Part shown: positions 50,301 to 63,229 of the stretch, piece by piece
Position numbering within the stretch: position 1 is the stretch's first letter
Layout: the number at the start of each line of letters is the position of its first letter
Source of the DNA: Polytrichum commune
Lineage: Eukaryota; Streptophyta; Polytrichopsida; Polytrichales; Polytrichaceae
Length of the DNA stretch: 64,000 nt
Assembly (NCBI GenBank): GCA_950295325.1
Contig: OX485803.1
Coordinates: forward strand, 16,678,001-16,742,000
Reading direction: 5' to 3'
Made by a program: the position numbers and the translations under genes
Notes under the pieces: model-generated
Databases searched by the model: none
The model's input: only the letters and a program-made list of their open reading frames with translations
What the model was told of the DNA's origin: nothing

Positions 50301-51355
50301 TCAAGGGCCTAAGGGACCAAGGAAGTTTTAATGGATGAACAAACTAACATGCAATGAATCATGTTTCATGGACGACAGGCTTTTGCGTCAAGCACACCTC
50401 AAAAGGGTGGGTCTAACACAAAACCAGGAGCCCATGAACCTTCAAAACCTCACAACCCTTGATTTATTATTACTTATTGTGTGGAAGGGTCCACATGAAT
50501 AGGATGGCAATGATAATAGGATTTAGTTGAGAGCCCGGTCACCTATGTCTCTACACTTGATGGCCCGTGACAACACAAAACTCAATTTCAATTGTCCATG
50601 GTAGAACCTTCAAGTGAATTTGAAGGGCCCTCACAATTTCATGGTCACAGCCCTCAACAACAGTATAAAGTGCCCCTTACTATCAGAAAATGCATGTCAA
50701 AATCAATCTGGACACAAAACTCCAAAAGGTGGATTTTGTGTTACCCTGGGCTTGTTGCAAAATCCAGTAGACTATGAAACGTTATACATTGCATGTAAGT
50801 TTGTTCATCCATTCAAACCTCCTTGGTCCCTTGGATCCTCAAGCTCTACTGTAAAGTGAAGTGGAAGGGTCTTGGCATTTTCCATCATTGAAAGATTTAG
50901 ATTTCAACGGTGCCCAGCCCTCAAGCACTGGTGTAAAATGCCCCTTGGTATCAGAAAATGCATCTTAAAATCAAATTTGGAAACAGAACTCACCAAAGAT
51001 TTTGAGGATGTTCTGTGAAGTCATATGCAGCAGCAGAATTTTGACTAGAGGGCCACATCCAAGCACTGAACTTCACGCATGCATCCTTCAACATAGGTAA
51101 GGCCGACACAGCTGTCATGGCAAGCCAGAACCGACGAGCCCCAAACCCTGGGGGTGTTTCCCAAACAAGCCTTGGACGGCTCCTTAATCCCAGTAAAATA
51201 AAACTGAACCATCTAGGTTTCCATGACCAACCCACAATTAAGCCCACTGCAATGGCCATCCATATGGGTGTCATGCAAAACATCATGTCCACAGCCGTAT
51301 CCAGCACCACAGGTTTCCCCCATAAGGAGTAATTTACTTTGCCTGTTGCGTCCAT
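47324..51355 (-). CDS. Membrane-anchored START-domain lipid-binding protein (plant PC-TP/STARD-like)
   Basis: Complete 6-exon gene, 441 aa: exons 51355-50994, 50061-49899, 49743-49567, 49090-49007, 48865-48784, 47781-47324; total 1326 bases, in frame. The N terminus has a membrane segment (about residues 23-44, MMFCMTPIWMAIAVG) followed by GWSWKPRW and PPGFGARRFW, hallmarks of the plant subfamily that includes Arabidopsis At3g23080, At3g13062 and At1g55960. The START domain covers roughly residues 125-330: WQQIMDRS, RSRTVMEDVSP, RDFFWDNDFR, FPFYCKDREYIVGRRIWES, VDVYFSSWSIRAVES, RGDGQ, MGIRQGMWGCVKKLEPG. A second hydrophobic segment (KWLLLGGAVAVAC) and a basic tail close the protein. Likely a lipid or sterol carrier tethered to an internal membrane; the ligand is unknown. 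Intron 1 contains a complete MITE plus a MITE fragment. An upstream in-frame ATG at 51373 is possible. Confidence 0.95.
50199..50676. mobile_element. Tourist-like MITE, copy 6, in START-gene intron 1
   Basis: Ends GGGCCACTTTACACTAAGCT and TATAAAGTGCCCC form inverted repeats. TTA is duplicated at 50196-50198 and 50677-50679. It lies between exons 51355-50994 and 50061-49899. Confidence 0.9.
50700..50945. mobile_element. Tourist-like MITE right-half fragment
   Basis: GGATCCTCAAGCTCTACTGT, AGATTTCAACGG and a final GTGTAAAATGCCCC match the right half of the family. The left half is missing. It sits beside copy 6 in the same intron. Confidence 0.7.
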
Positions 51356-51373
51356 TGTTGACTTGATGTACAA

Positions 51374-53099
51374 AAACTATCCGAGGCTGGAGCATACACC
51401 CCAGCAGCAGGTGAGACCCTGTCATCATATCACAAAATGAAGATTATTAGACTCACTCAACGACAAAATCACTTTCTGTTGCAAATATTTTGGAGATGTG
51501 CATCCCAATACACTAAACATCTTGTTTAGTCTGGCATTAGAATCGGTGTGCCATGTTAGATAGAGTGGACTTCGTGAATTGTCATGCAGCAACATGTGTT
51601 GTATGACACCCTCTCCAGTTACCACCCAGTGATTGTGTCACATGGCACTTGGTACTAGATGACAAGTCACAAAGACATGATCTAATTAACATGGCACACA
51701 AACTGTAATGCAACACTAAAATCACATGTTTAGTGGCAGCATGACCAATTCTCTTCAGTACAAGATAAGAGCAAATTGAGCATCTTCGTAAAGACACTGG
51801 AAGACCGTAATCCACTCATACTGGTCGTTGAAATACATTAGTAAAATGACCAAATCCTTGTCCTCAATAAGTAGTGCGTTTTCAATGTGTATACCATAAT
51901 TAGCAATGTCCTCTCAGAACTTCATCACAAGGTCAGATGAGTTGTTGTTGGCTACTTACCTCTGCCAAGAAACCTTCAAGTTGACAGTGGTTTTTTCCTG
52001 GGCACCCTCATGTAAACGGTCTCCTTCAGAAAATCACCTTTATTCTGTTCAAACCCACCAACAAAGCAACCCAATTAGATACATCCCATATACTTAAAAA
52101 TTCACAGCAACATCAGCAGAAAACTGCAAACCCACGGCTCTCCTGTAATCAACTTATCAAGAAGCATGCGAACGATCTTTCTCTCCATCTTCCCGGCAGA
52201 ATGAACCTACATGATGAAGCTTACCACTCAAATCTCCTACAATTCCAATCGAGAGGATTTACACAGCACGACCTGAACTACATGCCGTCCTCCAAAGAGT
52301 TTCTTGATCTCAACCCTAGCTAACAAAGGGAGTGACCCTTGATAATGCGAATGTATCGCTGTTCCAAGCCTACAGTACGAGGATCGTGACCCAATACATG
52401 TCTGAAATAAGATTTGAAACAGGTTGCTATCTCTGGTCAATTCTACCTCGCCGACCTACGCTTCTTGGGAAGGCCTGCCCATTTGAGAGCCAGTAGGCTC
52501 ACACAAAGCCTGTGTGATGCACAAATTGGAAGGTGGACGCTATCTTTAGATGCATCAGCCCAGTACAGGGCGCGATCGTCGCTCACTCTCAAAGCTCTCA
52601 AGTGAAGGAAAGAAGTCAGATGCCTACTCAGAAACTCAGCCCACATGATCTCATTACCCTTCTTGAAGACATTATGGGATCGACTTCAGAGAAAGTTTGT
52701 GAAAACCAACGCTCCTAAGTTCACTCATCTCATCTCCCCCCTCGAGTCCTCCCAAATGCAAGCAGCCACTCAAGAAGCGCTACAATCGCCACAACTGCCA
52801 GGGCTGATAGCAAAACCAAAGATCCCTTAGTACCATAATGTACCCCAGATGAGAACTTTGACAGCCATCACCGCCACTCTTTCAATTTCGGTGCAATTGC
52901 CAATACTGCCAATACTTGAGCTATCTCGCTCTCTTGAGCGATCCAGATTGCCTACCTCGCATTGCTCTTCCTCTCAAACGAGATGATTCTCAACTGCCTC
53001 TCACTTGGGTCCGAGGTGTTCTTCTCTACCTGACCAGATATTGCACCATAACCAGACCTGCGTAGGTACCCCTATCGTTCTCTCTCGAAGGAGTTCAAT
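51374..53099. other. Upstream region of the START gene
   Basis: Likely holds the 5' UTR and promoter. No TATA box or start site could be fixed. Short reading frames on both strands around 52410-52650 have no family I recognise. Confidence 0.35.
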
Positions 53100-53335
53100 G
53101 AGTTTCCCAAAATGGTTGAAGCACTGTGCGTCCCCTTGATCGTTCTGGGGTGTGTTTTGCTTCCTTCCCCTACCTTAATGATCTCATTTCGCAGAACCAC
53201 TCCAGTTTACACATCTCTATGTCCCTCTCTCTCACACACATTACTCCTCACTCCTTCGTACCTCAAGACGAGTTGGTTCGGAGCAGATGGAAGGCAATGA
53301 GTGAGTGCCCCTTGTTCGTTCTGGAATATGCTTGA

Positions 53336-53378
<43 letters not shown>

Positions 53379-53780
53379 AAAGAGTTGATTTGGAGCAGAT
53401 GGAAAACTACGAGTGAGTGCTCTTTGTTCGGTGAGGAGTGACATTCCTACCTCAATCATCGCATTTGACACAAACATTCCATTTTGATCATCTGTCTGTA
53501 TATCTTCCTATTCCTCACTCTCTTGCCCCTCAAAAGAGTTGATTTGGGAAAACTCGAGGGCCACGAGTGAGTGCCCCTTGTTCGTTGAGGAGTGAATTTT
53601 TTTTTCTATCTTGATGATCTCATCTCGCACAGTTTGATCATCTCTCTGTCCCTCTAAATTCTATTTCTCACTCCCTCGAACCTCAAAAGGAGTTGATTCG
53701 AAGAAACTGGAAGACTGTGAGTGAGTGCCCCCCCCCCCCTCCTCTGTTCGGTGAGGATTGATTCCCCTACCTTGATGAAG
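53100..53780. repeat. Five-unit imperfect array (about 110-180 bp) with CT/CA microsatellites
   Basis: GAGTGAGTGCCCCTTGTTCG or variants occur at about 53120, 53300, 53410, 53562 and 53715, each followed by a CTACCTTGATGATCTCAT-like segment and often preceded by AGTTGATTTGGAGCAGATGG. A (CT)n-(CA)n run sits at 53340-53378 and a C run at 53729-53738. Confidence 0.7.
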
Positions 53781-54401
53781 GTCCGGTTGGCGCACGACTT
53801 CCCATACTCTCGCCTCCATTTGCACTTATACGAATGTGGTGCAGCTCCAGAGGTCGAGAGCAGAGGTTCCGTGGGCACGAGCTCGCAAATTCTCGGCAAC
53901 AAAAGAGGCCGCGGTGCTCTCCCTCCTCCCCCCTTGATCATCCACGACAAACGACACAGGCATGACCCCACCCCGGAATCTACCTCCGCTCATTTCCACA
54001 TCTACGAAAACACCCCCGACATATTCCACCGCAACCTAGATCTACAAATCTACATAATAAGATGATTTGGGGGCGTATTCGTCACCCAGTTGAAAGCGGG
54101 GACGGGCCGCCCACATCTTCGAAACCGTGGTTTCGAGATTCTTATTCGGTTAACACACGTAGATCTAAAAATGTTCACAGGGGGGTGATTTTGGGGGCAC
54201 ATGTCTATAAGCTGACAGCGGGGATGAGATAAGGCAGCCCGACCTATCACGACAGGGCTCCGAATTCCCCTCTTGTTTGTTTCCTATTTTGGTTTCCTTT
54301 CTTTCCCCTTTAGAACTAATAATAAGCCAATATGAAAATGCTTTGAAAATGCTTTGAAAACGCCTCTTGTAGGTCCGTGCAAGAAGCACACGCTCAATTA
54401 T

Positions 54402-54985
54402 AAGGGAGCATAAAGCGGGTCTCCGTGTTGGAGGCACCCCCGGGGATAGCCTTATTCTATAGCCGTGTGTGTGTTCGACACCGCTAGTTTTAAGGGTCCA
54501 CGAAAGTCATGTTTAAGGGCCGGTTTAGACTGTCGGACAAGAATGTCAAGGGAATAGAGCAATATGATTGACTATGAAATGGGTTCTTTGCTAGTCGAGG
54601 TTTACGCTACGGTCAAGACTTCTCCGGTGGAGAATTTTGAACATGGATGGAAAAAATGACATGGCTATCAACATGTCAATATTATTTGTCAGGGGGAGTT
54701 TGTAAGGGAGCATAAAGGCGGCCTTCGTGTTGGAGGCACCCCCGGGGATAGCCTTGTTCTATAGCCGTGTGTGTGTTCGACACCGCTAGTTTAAGGGTTG
54801 GTTTAGACTTTCGGACAAGAATTTCAGGGGAATAGAGCAATATGATTGGCTACGAAATGGGTTCTTCGGTGGTCGAGGTTTACACTACGGGCAAGGCTTC
54901 TCCAGTGGAGAACTTCGAACATGGATGGAAAAAATGACATGGCCATCAACATGCCAACACTATTTGTCAAGGCGAGTTTTGTGGA
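54402..54985. repeat. 302-bp tandem duplication
   Basis: AAGGGAGCATAAAG at 54402 and 54704 starts two units sharing GAGGCACCCCCGGGGATAGC, GTGTGTGTTCGACACCGC and AACATGGATGGAAAAAATGA. Identity is high; differences are mostly transitions, compatible with methylation-driven decay. A B-box-like TGTTCGACACC follows a TAGCC motif, so each unit might derive from a Pol III element. Confidence 0.8.
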
Positions 54986-56329
54986 GGTCAAGTTTCTTGA
55001 GCAACCTCAAACCCTCAAACAAGAAACTTAGCTTCTGGAGAACTTCAACTTGGGGCATTCTTTTATCGTTGTTTTTTTCCAGCTTGTCCTACCATACCAA
55101 CCGTTGCCTCAAATAACCTTGTCTTGGGCTAAAAGATTGGACCAATCGGTGCACTTCTTCACCGTAATCTAAATTGGCCCTAACTTACCGTTTTGGCTTT
55201 CACATTTGTGGCAGACCATGGTCAGTCTTCTTTGAGGCATTTGAAGGGGCCACATTGTCATTGACCAATACAAGGACCAAGGCTACATCAATTATGGTGT
55301 TTAGCATCGCTCAGTTCTATTTGGAGTTACATAGTGCTATAATGTTTGCCTTTGAGCGTTATGTTTTTACTATGTTAGGTGTATGGTATTATATAATGCT
55401 CATTCTACATTGTTTAGGTTATTTAGCATCGCATGCGTAATAGTGCCACTTACCCTATTTTGTGGTGTATGCTAGATTACACCCTAGTCAACAACTTTAC
55501 TAAAAGTCTCACCTCATGACACTTGGGATTAGTATGCTCAAGAATATCTCCCTCTTGCGTACTAGATTGTAAACACATGGCACCTACCATTAGTATGTTT
55601 ACCCCTTCCATACTAAAACACGATCTATTATATCGAGTACCTTAGTGTGCTACACTAATTGTCATAATGCAAATACGCTTTCACTTGAAATAGTCACTTG
55701 TGTTGGTGAGTAGTGTCATATTGACAATTAGCATATGCGACACTTTGAGACCTCTAGGCATCTAGTTCAGGCCCTTCACAAGTAGTGTACATGACACTAA
55801 ATACCATATACGATGTAGTTTACTCATACGTTGTTTGTAAAACTTTTGTACTTGATGTTGATAGCATTGCACATTTCCAAACAATAAGTGACACTAAATG
55901 TCATGAAAGGTGTAGATGTTTTACTCTTTCAGTTGGGTCCAATTGATCTTACCAAAAGTGAAAACACAATCAATTATACTATAGCATATATATTGTTGTA
56001 TCTTTGTTACCATCATCATCAATTGTATTAAGTGATTCAACAACAAAATTTGCACAAGAGACCCGAAATTATTTTATTGAAAATAAGATATAGTCACAAT
56101 GAATAAACCATAGCGCTCGCCATCTCAAATCTGGGTGACGTGTTGTGTGTTTACTGCACACGAGCACAACAAATAAAACTTAGATTGTAGCAAACAACCC
56201 TCACAACATGATAGACACTACACTTAATACTTAATAAGTAGGGCCTAATGCATTTTTTATTATACATGGAGGGGCGGTGCTTTTGTCTACGATCGGGAGA
56301 TGAATTCTAGCTACGGGGGAAAAAAAGTG
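54986..56329. other. Gene-free intergenic sequence
   Basis: No supported genes. Several ACACTAAATACCAT-type motifs relate this stretch to 22730-23160. Confidence 0.35.
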
Positions 56330-56358
56330 TTAGGGTTTAGGGTTTAGGGTTTAGGGTT
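56330..56358 (+). repeat. Interstitial telomere-type repeat, about four TTTAGGG units
   Basis: Four uninterrupted plant-type telomere units inside AT-rich intergenic DNA. Confidence 0.95.
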
Positions 56359-59300
56359 GATAACATGACCTTACATGAAAATTTAATTAACAAAGAAACA
56401 TCATGTTGAGTTGGCATGCATGAAGCCCAACATGTAGAGCTTGCATTTAACTTAGGGTCGGTTTACATCATGGATTGTGAAGTCATATCATGGCAAATGG
56501 CCTTTTTCTATGGTCCAACTTTCATCGTCCGATTTCTTAAGAAATCTATTTACCAAGCCTTTGGGCCCCTCACTAGGTGTAAACCAAATGTGGACCAAGA
56601 GAAACGATCATGCACGAAAAAAATTATGTGTTGATTTCTTCTTTTAACATATGTCCCAAAAAGGCAGTTTTGAAATAATTTCAAGTTTGACCATTCTCAT
56701 GTTGTCTCTTGTCTTCATCTTCTCTTCCCCCCAAAAAAATTCATTCAAATTTATATCATAACAACATTTTTCTGCCACGGACCACAATTTTTTTTTCTTT
56801 CCTACCAGAGCACAATTTTTGCCTCTCCCACCACAAAACCCGTTGGACCACGTCAGTAGATAATGTAGGCATTCAAACATATCTTTTGGGGACCTTAAAC
56901 TCCATGATCGCTCTAACATTTTTTTTCTTGGTGTAAACTGAAGTGATTGCACGACAACTTCAACATCCAATCCCAAATTTTACAGGGCCTTCAGACAACT
57001 TCATGGTCCATGGTGTAAACAACCCCTTACCATAGAAAGCACTTCCAGGTATTGATTTTACATTCCTCAACTTGGCCTCCGTTAGTTACTGCACACCTTC
57101 TTCCATTGTTCATCATAGCATAGTTGTAATTACGGTAGGCTATAGAAACCCTAGGATGCAAACCCCCACGCCTTGGTTCAATCTTCATGCTCTCCAACTT
57201 AAACCAAATGGATTTACATAACAAGACATGTGTTGCATTAGCAAATCTATGATGAAACATCAACAAAAATCGGGCCTCCCCTGATTTAGTTATGATTGTC
57301 CAAAGTACATCTTTGTAAACTCTGGGCTCTCTCAATGAACTGAAATGAATCTCACTTCAATAGTCTAGGAAGCCAAAGTTATCAACTAGAAGTTTATCAA
57401 GATGTTGTCAAAAAAAGGTTGATTTCCCATAGTAATGGAGTGCAATGCCGTGAAGGAATAAAGCTATCACATTGCTAACTCGACCTAGCACGAGCAACAT
57501 TGAGAATGATGAGAGTTGAAGTGCTTTCAAAATCGTCTTCACATGAGCTTTGTTCTCAAGAAGGGATTCAAAGTATCATTGACAATCATTGATGTAAAAT
57601 GAAAATTTAAATGTTTTCTAGTATTTAAATATACATATTTTTGTTCAATGATATAGTCACCAAGCATGCATATGGCGCGGGCCATCATTGGTATTGTACA
57701 CATGTTGCCATGCTACAAATTGCAGCATGACCCCTTTTGTATAATATTTAATACGTGATCCTACAAGAGATAAGTGTTTAATGCACCAATTATCCCAAAT
57801 AGTACACGCAATACTAATTCCCGAAACATGCACTATTTTTCCAAGTCTCAAAATTTCGGTAAAGAGTCCTATTATTTTGGGCTACAATAATTTCTAGAGC
57901 CCATGCTAATTTTCATAACAAGAATTAATGTGGTCCACATTAATTTTCAACCTACTCTAAATTTATAATAGAGAATTTGAATGGGCCACACTAATTGTTT
58001 TTTCTAGAAGAATAATTTGGGTGGTAATGTTATTTTGTGCTACTTTTGTCCTATAACTAGTATTTAATGTGTTGGCTGGAGGTCTTCATGAAGATTTAGG
58101 GGAGGGTTGTGGGGTCTTGGATGCATATTACTTCCACCTTGACCCAAAAAATTAGTGTGGCCCATGCTAATCTCGCACCCACACTAATAGGATTATTTAG
58201 TGTAGTGAAGGCTGATTTTTTTTTGACTAAGTGATACTAAATTCATGAATACATGCTCATTTACTGTACATAACTTCCAAAAAAAATGCACACTCTAATT
58301 AAAATTCTTGTAGATTGATAAAACAATTTATATGCAAACACATGTTTGTTAGTGAATAGTGCTAGGATACATAGTGCTTCTTATATTTTTTTGGTGACAT
58401 TGATTTCATAGTGTAAAGAAATTTAGTATCACCCTCACTAGCACCCACACGCACTATTAGCCCTCACTAATTAGGATAATTAGTGTAGAATCCTTTCACC
58501 TTCGGTAAGCTTGATGGGTTTTTTTTGTTGTTTTTTAATGGTTTGGGGTAGGGGGGGGGGGGTAACATGGCCCTACACAAAGTGGGTTTTGGGTCCCACC
58601 TTACTTACTTGGAATAAATGCTTATTACTCACTTACAAAACATTTAGGGCATGTTGCACCATTTGCGGAGAGTTGACCTTTGATTCCGAACCATGTCTTT
58701 CAATTATTTCTTGGTAACAACTAAACGTTTGTTCATATTCCAATGGAATTAAGTAATCCAAGGATGGGTATCACTAACAAACAAGGTGATGGGATGGTTT
58801 GTTGGTTCAAAACATTTGGACCAAGCTTGAAGGGTTATTAGCTGTAATTTCCTCTCAAGTCCAAGGCCTTAACCAAAAATAGATTGCAATTTAGAAGATC
58901 AACCCACCATCAATCACAACCACAAGGATTCACACAAGACAAGTGTGAATGGTGAAGAAATACAATTGTTGAAAAGACAAACACACACACACACACGTAT
59001 GGATGTGGTTAACCACTACTATCTTTTTAGTGTCGATGATCCTTAAGTCATTGAGGTCACACTATTGTCCTTCCTCACACATAACAACTGCTTGTTTATG
59101 TTTCACCTATGAGAGGTCTCCCTTTTGGAAAACTTTCAGTTATGTGGTTTTTGCCTAAGTGTTGTGACAATTAATTGATCTACTTGGAGTCACTTTCCCT
59201 ACTCAATATGGGACACTATCCATGTGTCAATTCAAGATCACATGGAAGTGACACTTCCTTCATGTAGTTCACATGGTTAGACAAACCAACCATCAATAGG

Positions 59301-60382
59301 TTCGTATATATATATAAAAGCCCCGTTCTCAAAGTTGGGTAAAACTCCATCTACCTCGTAACAATACTCAACATGGTCCACCTCCTCCATGTGACATGGA
59401 ATATTCACAATATATTTTAGAGTATCCAACAAACATTCTTGCATGTTGAGGTTTTAGGCTAAGTCTCAAGATGAAGCGCTCGAGTTCAAAGGAGGAATCA
59501 ACAACAACTAACGGTCGAACAATATAGTGCTCTGGTGTTCAGAAGGTTCAAACATAGTAATTGTGAGAGCATCACATTCACATATGAACTTTTCTTTTCT
59601 TTATCTTTCACAAAGTTGACTCGATTTCTAGCCTTGTGGAGTGCAAAGGAACTTTGGAAAACATTGTAGTTGGCAAACACTTTTATAGTTGGCAATAGCC
59701 ACCTCCAAAGACCAATTCAAGTCAACATTCCTTGTATTCAAGAAAACGGCATTATGTGATAATTCTACATGCCATGTGATGTTTTCACAAATACCATGTT
59801 TTCTACTATGTCCAAAATATATATTTTGAATAGTGGTCTCTCAATATTTTATGAGAAAATTTCAAGATCTACACTAGTATGTGCAATAAGGTTGCCTCAC
59901 ACTAATATATCGACATTTCACACTATGGCGACAATATCATAAACTATTTTGCTAATGAAGATTGCCATACATTTGAATAAACAAAAGTTATTAATGTTCG
60001 AGATCTAGTTTAGAGCTTAAATAATTTGTACATGTAAAGAGGCAACATATCCACCAAGCCAACCTACTTACACATATATATATGCATAACATGGTTTATC
60101 CATGGGACCCATCAACACAAATACCATATTGGCCTAAGGAAACCTAGCTTGTCCCACTAATCCTCATATGACAAGCTATAAAAATGTTTTGTTTTTTTTG
60201 TTGTTTTGCCTTTTTCAGTAGAAATTACACTCTTTTATCTTGCTAAGTCAAATTCTAAAAAAACTTGGGTGACCATAACAAATTTAGCTCTCAAATTCGT
60301 ATTTCAACCAACCCACCCAGAGTTTGATCCAAAGACTTTATGCATAATTTTCATAACCATATTGTGTTTTTTCCTCCACTTA
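56359..60382. other. Gene-free intergenic sequence with an ACACTAAT-rich dispersed family
   Basis: Bases 58085-58215 resemble 63370-63460 (GGGGTCTTGG, CACACTAATAGGA); 57940-58040 resembles 62720-62830 (GGGCCACACTAAT). These look like pieces of one decayed family. A G run is at 58551-58562. No gene. Confidence 0.35.
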
Positions 60383-60835
60383 GAGTGTGTGCGCACCAGA
60401 GCCCTACATCGGGCGCCCATACCCATGCCCATGCCCATACCCACCCATGCCCATGGGTTTTGGGTGGGCATGGGTGCAATATTATTGTTCATGGGCGGGC
60501 ATGGGTGGGCATGGCTGCGCTATTATTGTTCATGGGCGGGCATGGGCGGGCATGGGTGGGCATGGGTGGGGCATAATTACACAATTACACAATTACACAA
60601 TACACATTACATAATTTTTGAATACATGGGCGCAATTTGAATAGCATGGGTGGGCATGGGTGGGCACATGTCATGCTATGTGTGGGCATGGGTGGGCATG
60701 GGTGCGCACATATCATGCTATGGGTGGGCATGGGTGGGCATAGGTCGTTGCTGATGGGCATGGTCTGGGTATGGGTGCAATTAGAAAGGAAAATGTTGGG
60801 CTCTGGTGCGCACACACAAACACAAACACACACTC
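60383..60835. mobile_element. Fold-back-like element filled with a GGGCATGGGTG minisatellite
   Basis: Left arm GAGTGTGTGCGCACCAGAGC at 60383 is matched in reverse complement at 60798-60835, where a CACAAACACA expansion interrupts it. Between them GGGCATGGGTG-type units repeat about 20 times, reversed in polarity near the left arm (CCCATGCCC copies at 60416-60455). Reading frames here are repeat artefacts. Confidence 0.75.
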
Positions 60836-63077
60836 CAATTCAAATTTCGACTTCCTATCATGCAAACTTTGGTGCATAGATTTGGAGACTTGGCATATTC
60901 CCTCAACTGCATGTAAATCTCATTTTTATATTACCTACATAAGGGTAATCATAAGAACATCGCCCTTTGGGTTGGATGTCGATTCATCCCAATTTAAGCT
61001 CATTTGACAATTTTGCGATTTATGATCCCAACTCAAGGGTTCAGTTAATCCTCATAAAATTGGGCGTTCGCAGTCATTCAACATACTAGCTCCATCTACG
61101 CACATGCGCCTAAAATAGGCATTTTGCAAGAAATGATTGGAAAAGTGTTTGGAATTTGACAACTGGAGTGTGTTTCATATGGCGTTGTGGCGTGTTCTTA
61201 TTGTGTTGATGGTGAGAAGGTTGTGATCAACGTAGACGGCTATCAAGAGCATGAACTCTGCATACTCGTTGCCGAGACACACCCTAGGCGTTTTCGGAAT
61301 GAGTTTTTTTCTTCTTAATTTATGCGCATTGCTCTAATTGTCCTATGCGTTTAATGTGTCTATTATAGAGCGATTTATTTAATGAGACCTGAGTTGATTC
61401 AATTAAAATAAAATAATCATGGGCTCTACACCAAATACATTGTTCATCCTGACACTATTCACCAAAATACTATTCATAGCAACCTTATTCGTTGAAAATA
61501 CCGGCATTGTTCACTATGCATACCAACATGAATTTCTTCCTACTATCTAAGTTTCATCCCACGAAGATCACTGCCAAATGCTACATATAATAACTGAGCT
61601 CAACCATACAACTGAATAGTGTTATGTCTTTCCAAAGAAAGAGGTTGCAATTACCAAAACAAAATACAAGTTGATAGTTGCTTGTCAAAAACTCCACTTT
61701 ACACATCGTGAGTGCTCCCCATGAACAAGGAATCACGTGATTAAAGGACAATTGTATCACCTGAAAACTTAGTCCTACGCAGTGCAACCAAGGAGCTAAG
61801 TAACGCTACGGAGCCCACCATTTATTTCCTTGACTATATTAGTATATGGCAAGTACATTTTTGGAGGTTTGTTATGTTACTCATGTTGGGAGGGAGGGAT
61901 TTATCGTATACAAGCATACCTACCATTCATCCAACATAAAACCCCAAAATAACATGCAACCCATAGGTTATTTCTATGAACTGATTTGACATGGGAGATG
62001 GTTTGAAGACCCCGAATTAGTCTACTTGAGGTCAATTGAGACGAATTGACAACAAACCTATACATGGTCAAGAGATTTTTTTTATTAATTAAAATTTTAA
62101 TGATAGATGGATGAGAGGTACACTTGTATACAATAATTCTTTTGTCCCTCATGGTGGGTTTACACACTAAGAGTATGGGTTTGGTAAACTTGGGGTCAAG
62201 AACTTGGGATTCAAAACATAGAGTTCAAGAAACTTGGACCTCACTTTTGGGCTCAAGATGTTCTCCTCAAACGAGGAGTATTGGATCAGGTGCGGAGGCA
62301 AACAAGTTTTGGCATGAGAGTGATGTCACAATAGGACCACTTCAATTTTTCATATTGCAAACTTGGATCCTAGTGTAAACTCTTCAAGTTCATTGTTTTG
62401 CTCTTGACCAAATATCACTTGATTTAGGGGTAGATATTGTGGTCTTGGACCCTACTATAAAACCATTGTGCATTTAGTATAAATATTTTTGATAAATTAT
62501 AACATGTTCGTGAACCAAACTCAACACGACTAGGCAACAACCACATAATTTGAACTCTCTCTATACATTGATAATTGCAATAGATACTTTGGAGTGTATA
62601 GTTTTCAGTGTATATGAGAATTGACTTTGGCATGAGATACATGCTCACATTTATATATAGTACATTTTGTATTATGCATGTCATTTTTCATGCCTAATAC
62701 AAACTAAACTCTCTTATTAGGTTGGGCCACAATGATTCTCTATAACCCACACTCGTTACTAGCAATGAGAATCAGTGTAGTCCATGTTAATCTACAACCC
62801 ACACCAAATCTTTATTATTGATTTAATGTGTCCTTTCCCCCCCCCCCCACCAAGAGGCACTAGATTTTTGTATTTGTAGCACATGAGAGCACATAATAAT
62901 GGGTATTAATTATGATCGTGGTCTATTGAATTTACATAATGGTATGGTGCTCATAGCAATATGAGCATAATATGGCTATGGAACAATGGAAAGGATACAT
63001 AAATTCACAACAAGAGACATGTATACTCGTGTGGAAATTTCAATATTTCATCCTAACCTTCCATACTTGCATACCAT
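60836..63077. other. Gene-free intergenic sequence
   Basis: Contains the 61619-61780 partner of 29571-29720. Nothing else recognised. Confidence 0.35.
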
Positions 63078-63229
63078 TATTCAAATCCATAATAATGTTT
63101 TTTGGGACTGAACATATTCCATGTAGTAATCCTTGATATTCCCCACTTTCAGACTGAATGTGGGGAATATCTAGGAATACTACGCGGAATAATGTCAGTC
63201 CCACAAAACCATGTTATGGATTTGAATAA
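63078..63229. mobile_element. Long imperfect hairpin element (about 150 bp)
   Basis: Left arm starting ATTCAAATCCATAA is the imperfect reverse complement of the right arm ending TTATGGATTTGAATA, meeting at a centre near CCCCACTTTCAGACTGAATG. A half copy lies at 21640-21735. Confidence 0.75.

Noticed and set aside
60206-60640. 144-codon reading frame rich in Gly, His, Trp and Met
   Set aside because: Composed of the GGGCATGGGTG minisatellite; several frames stay open for the same reason.
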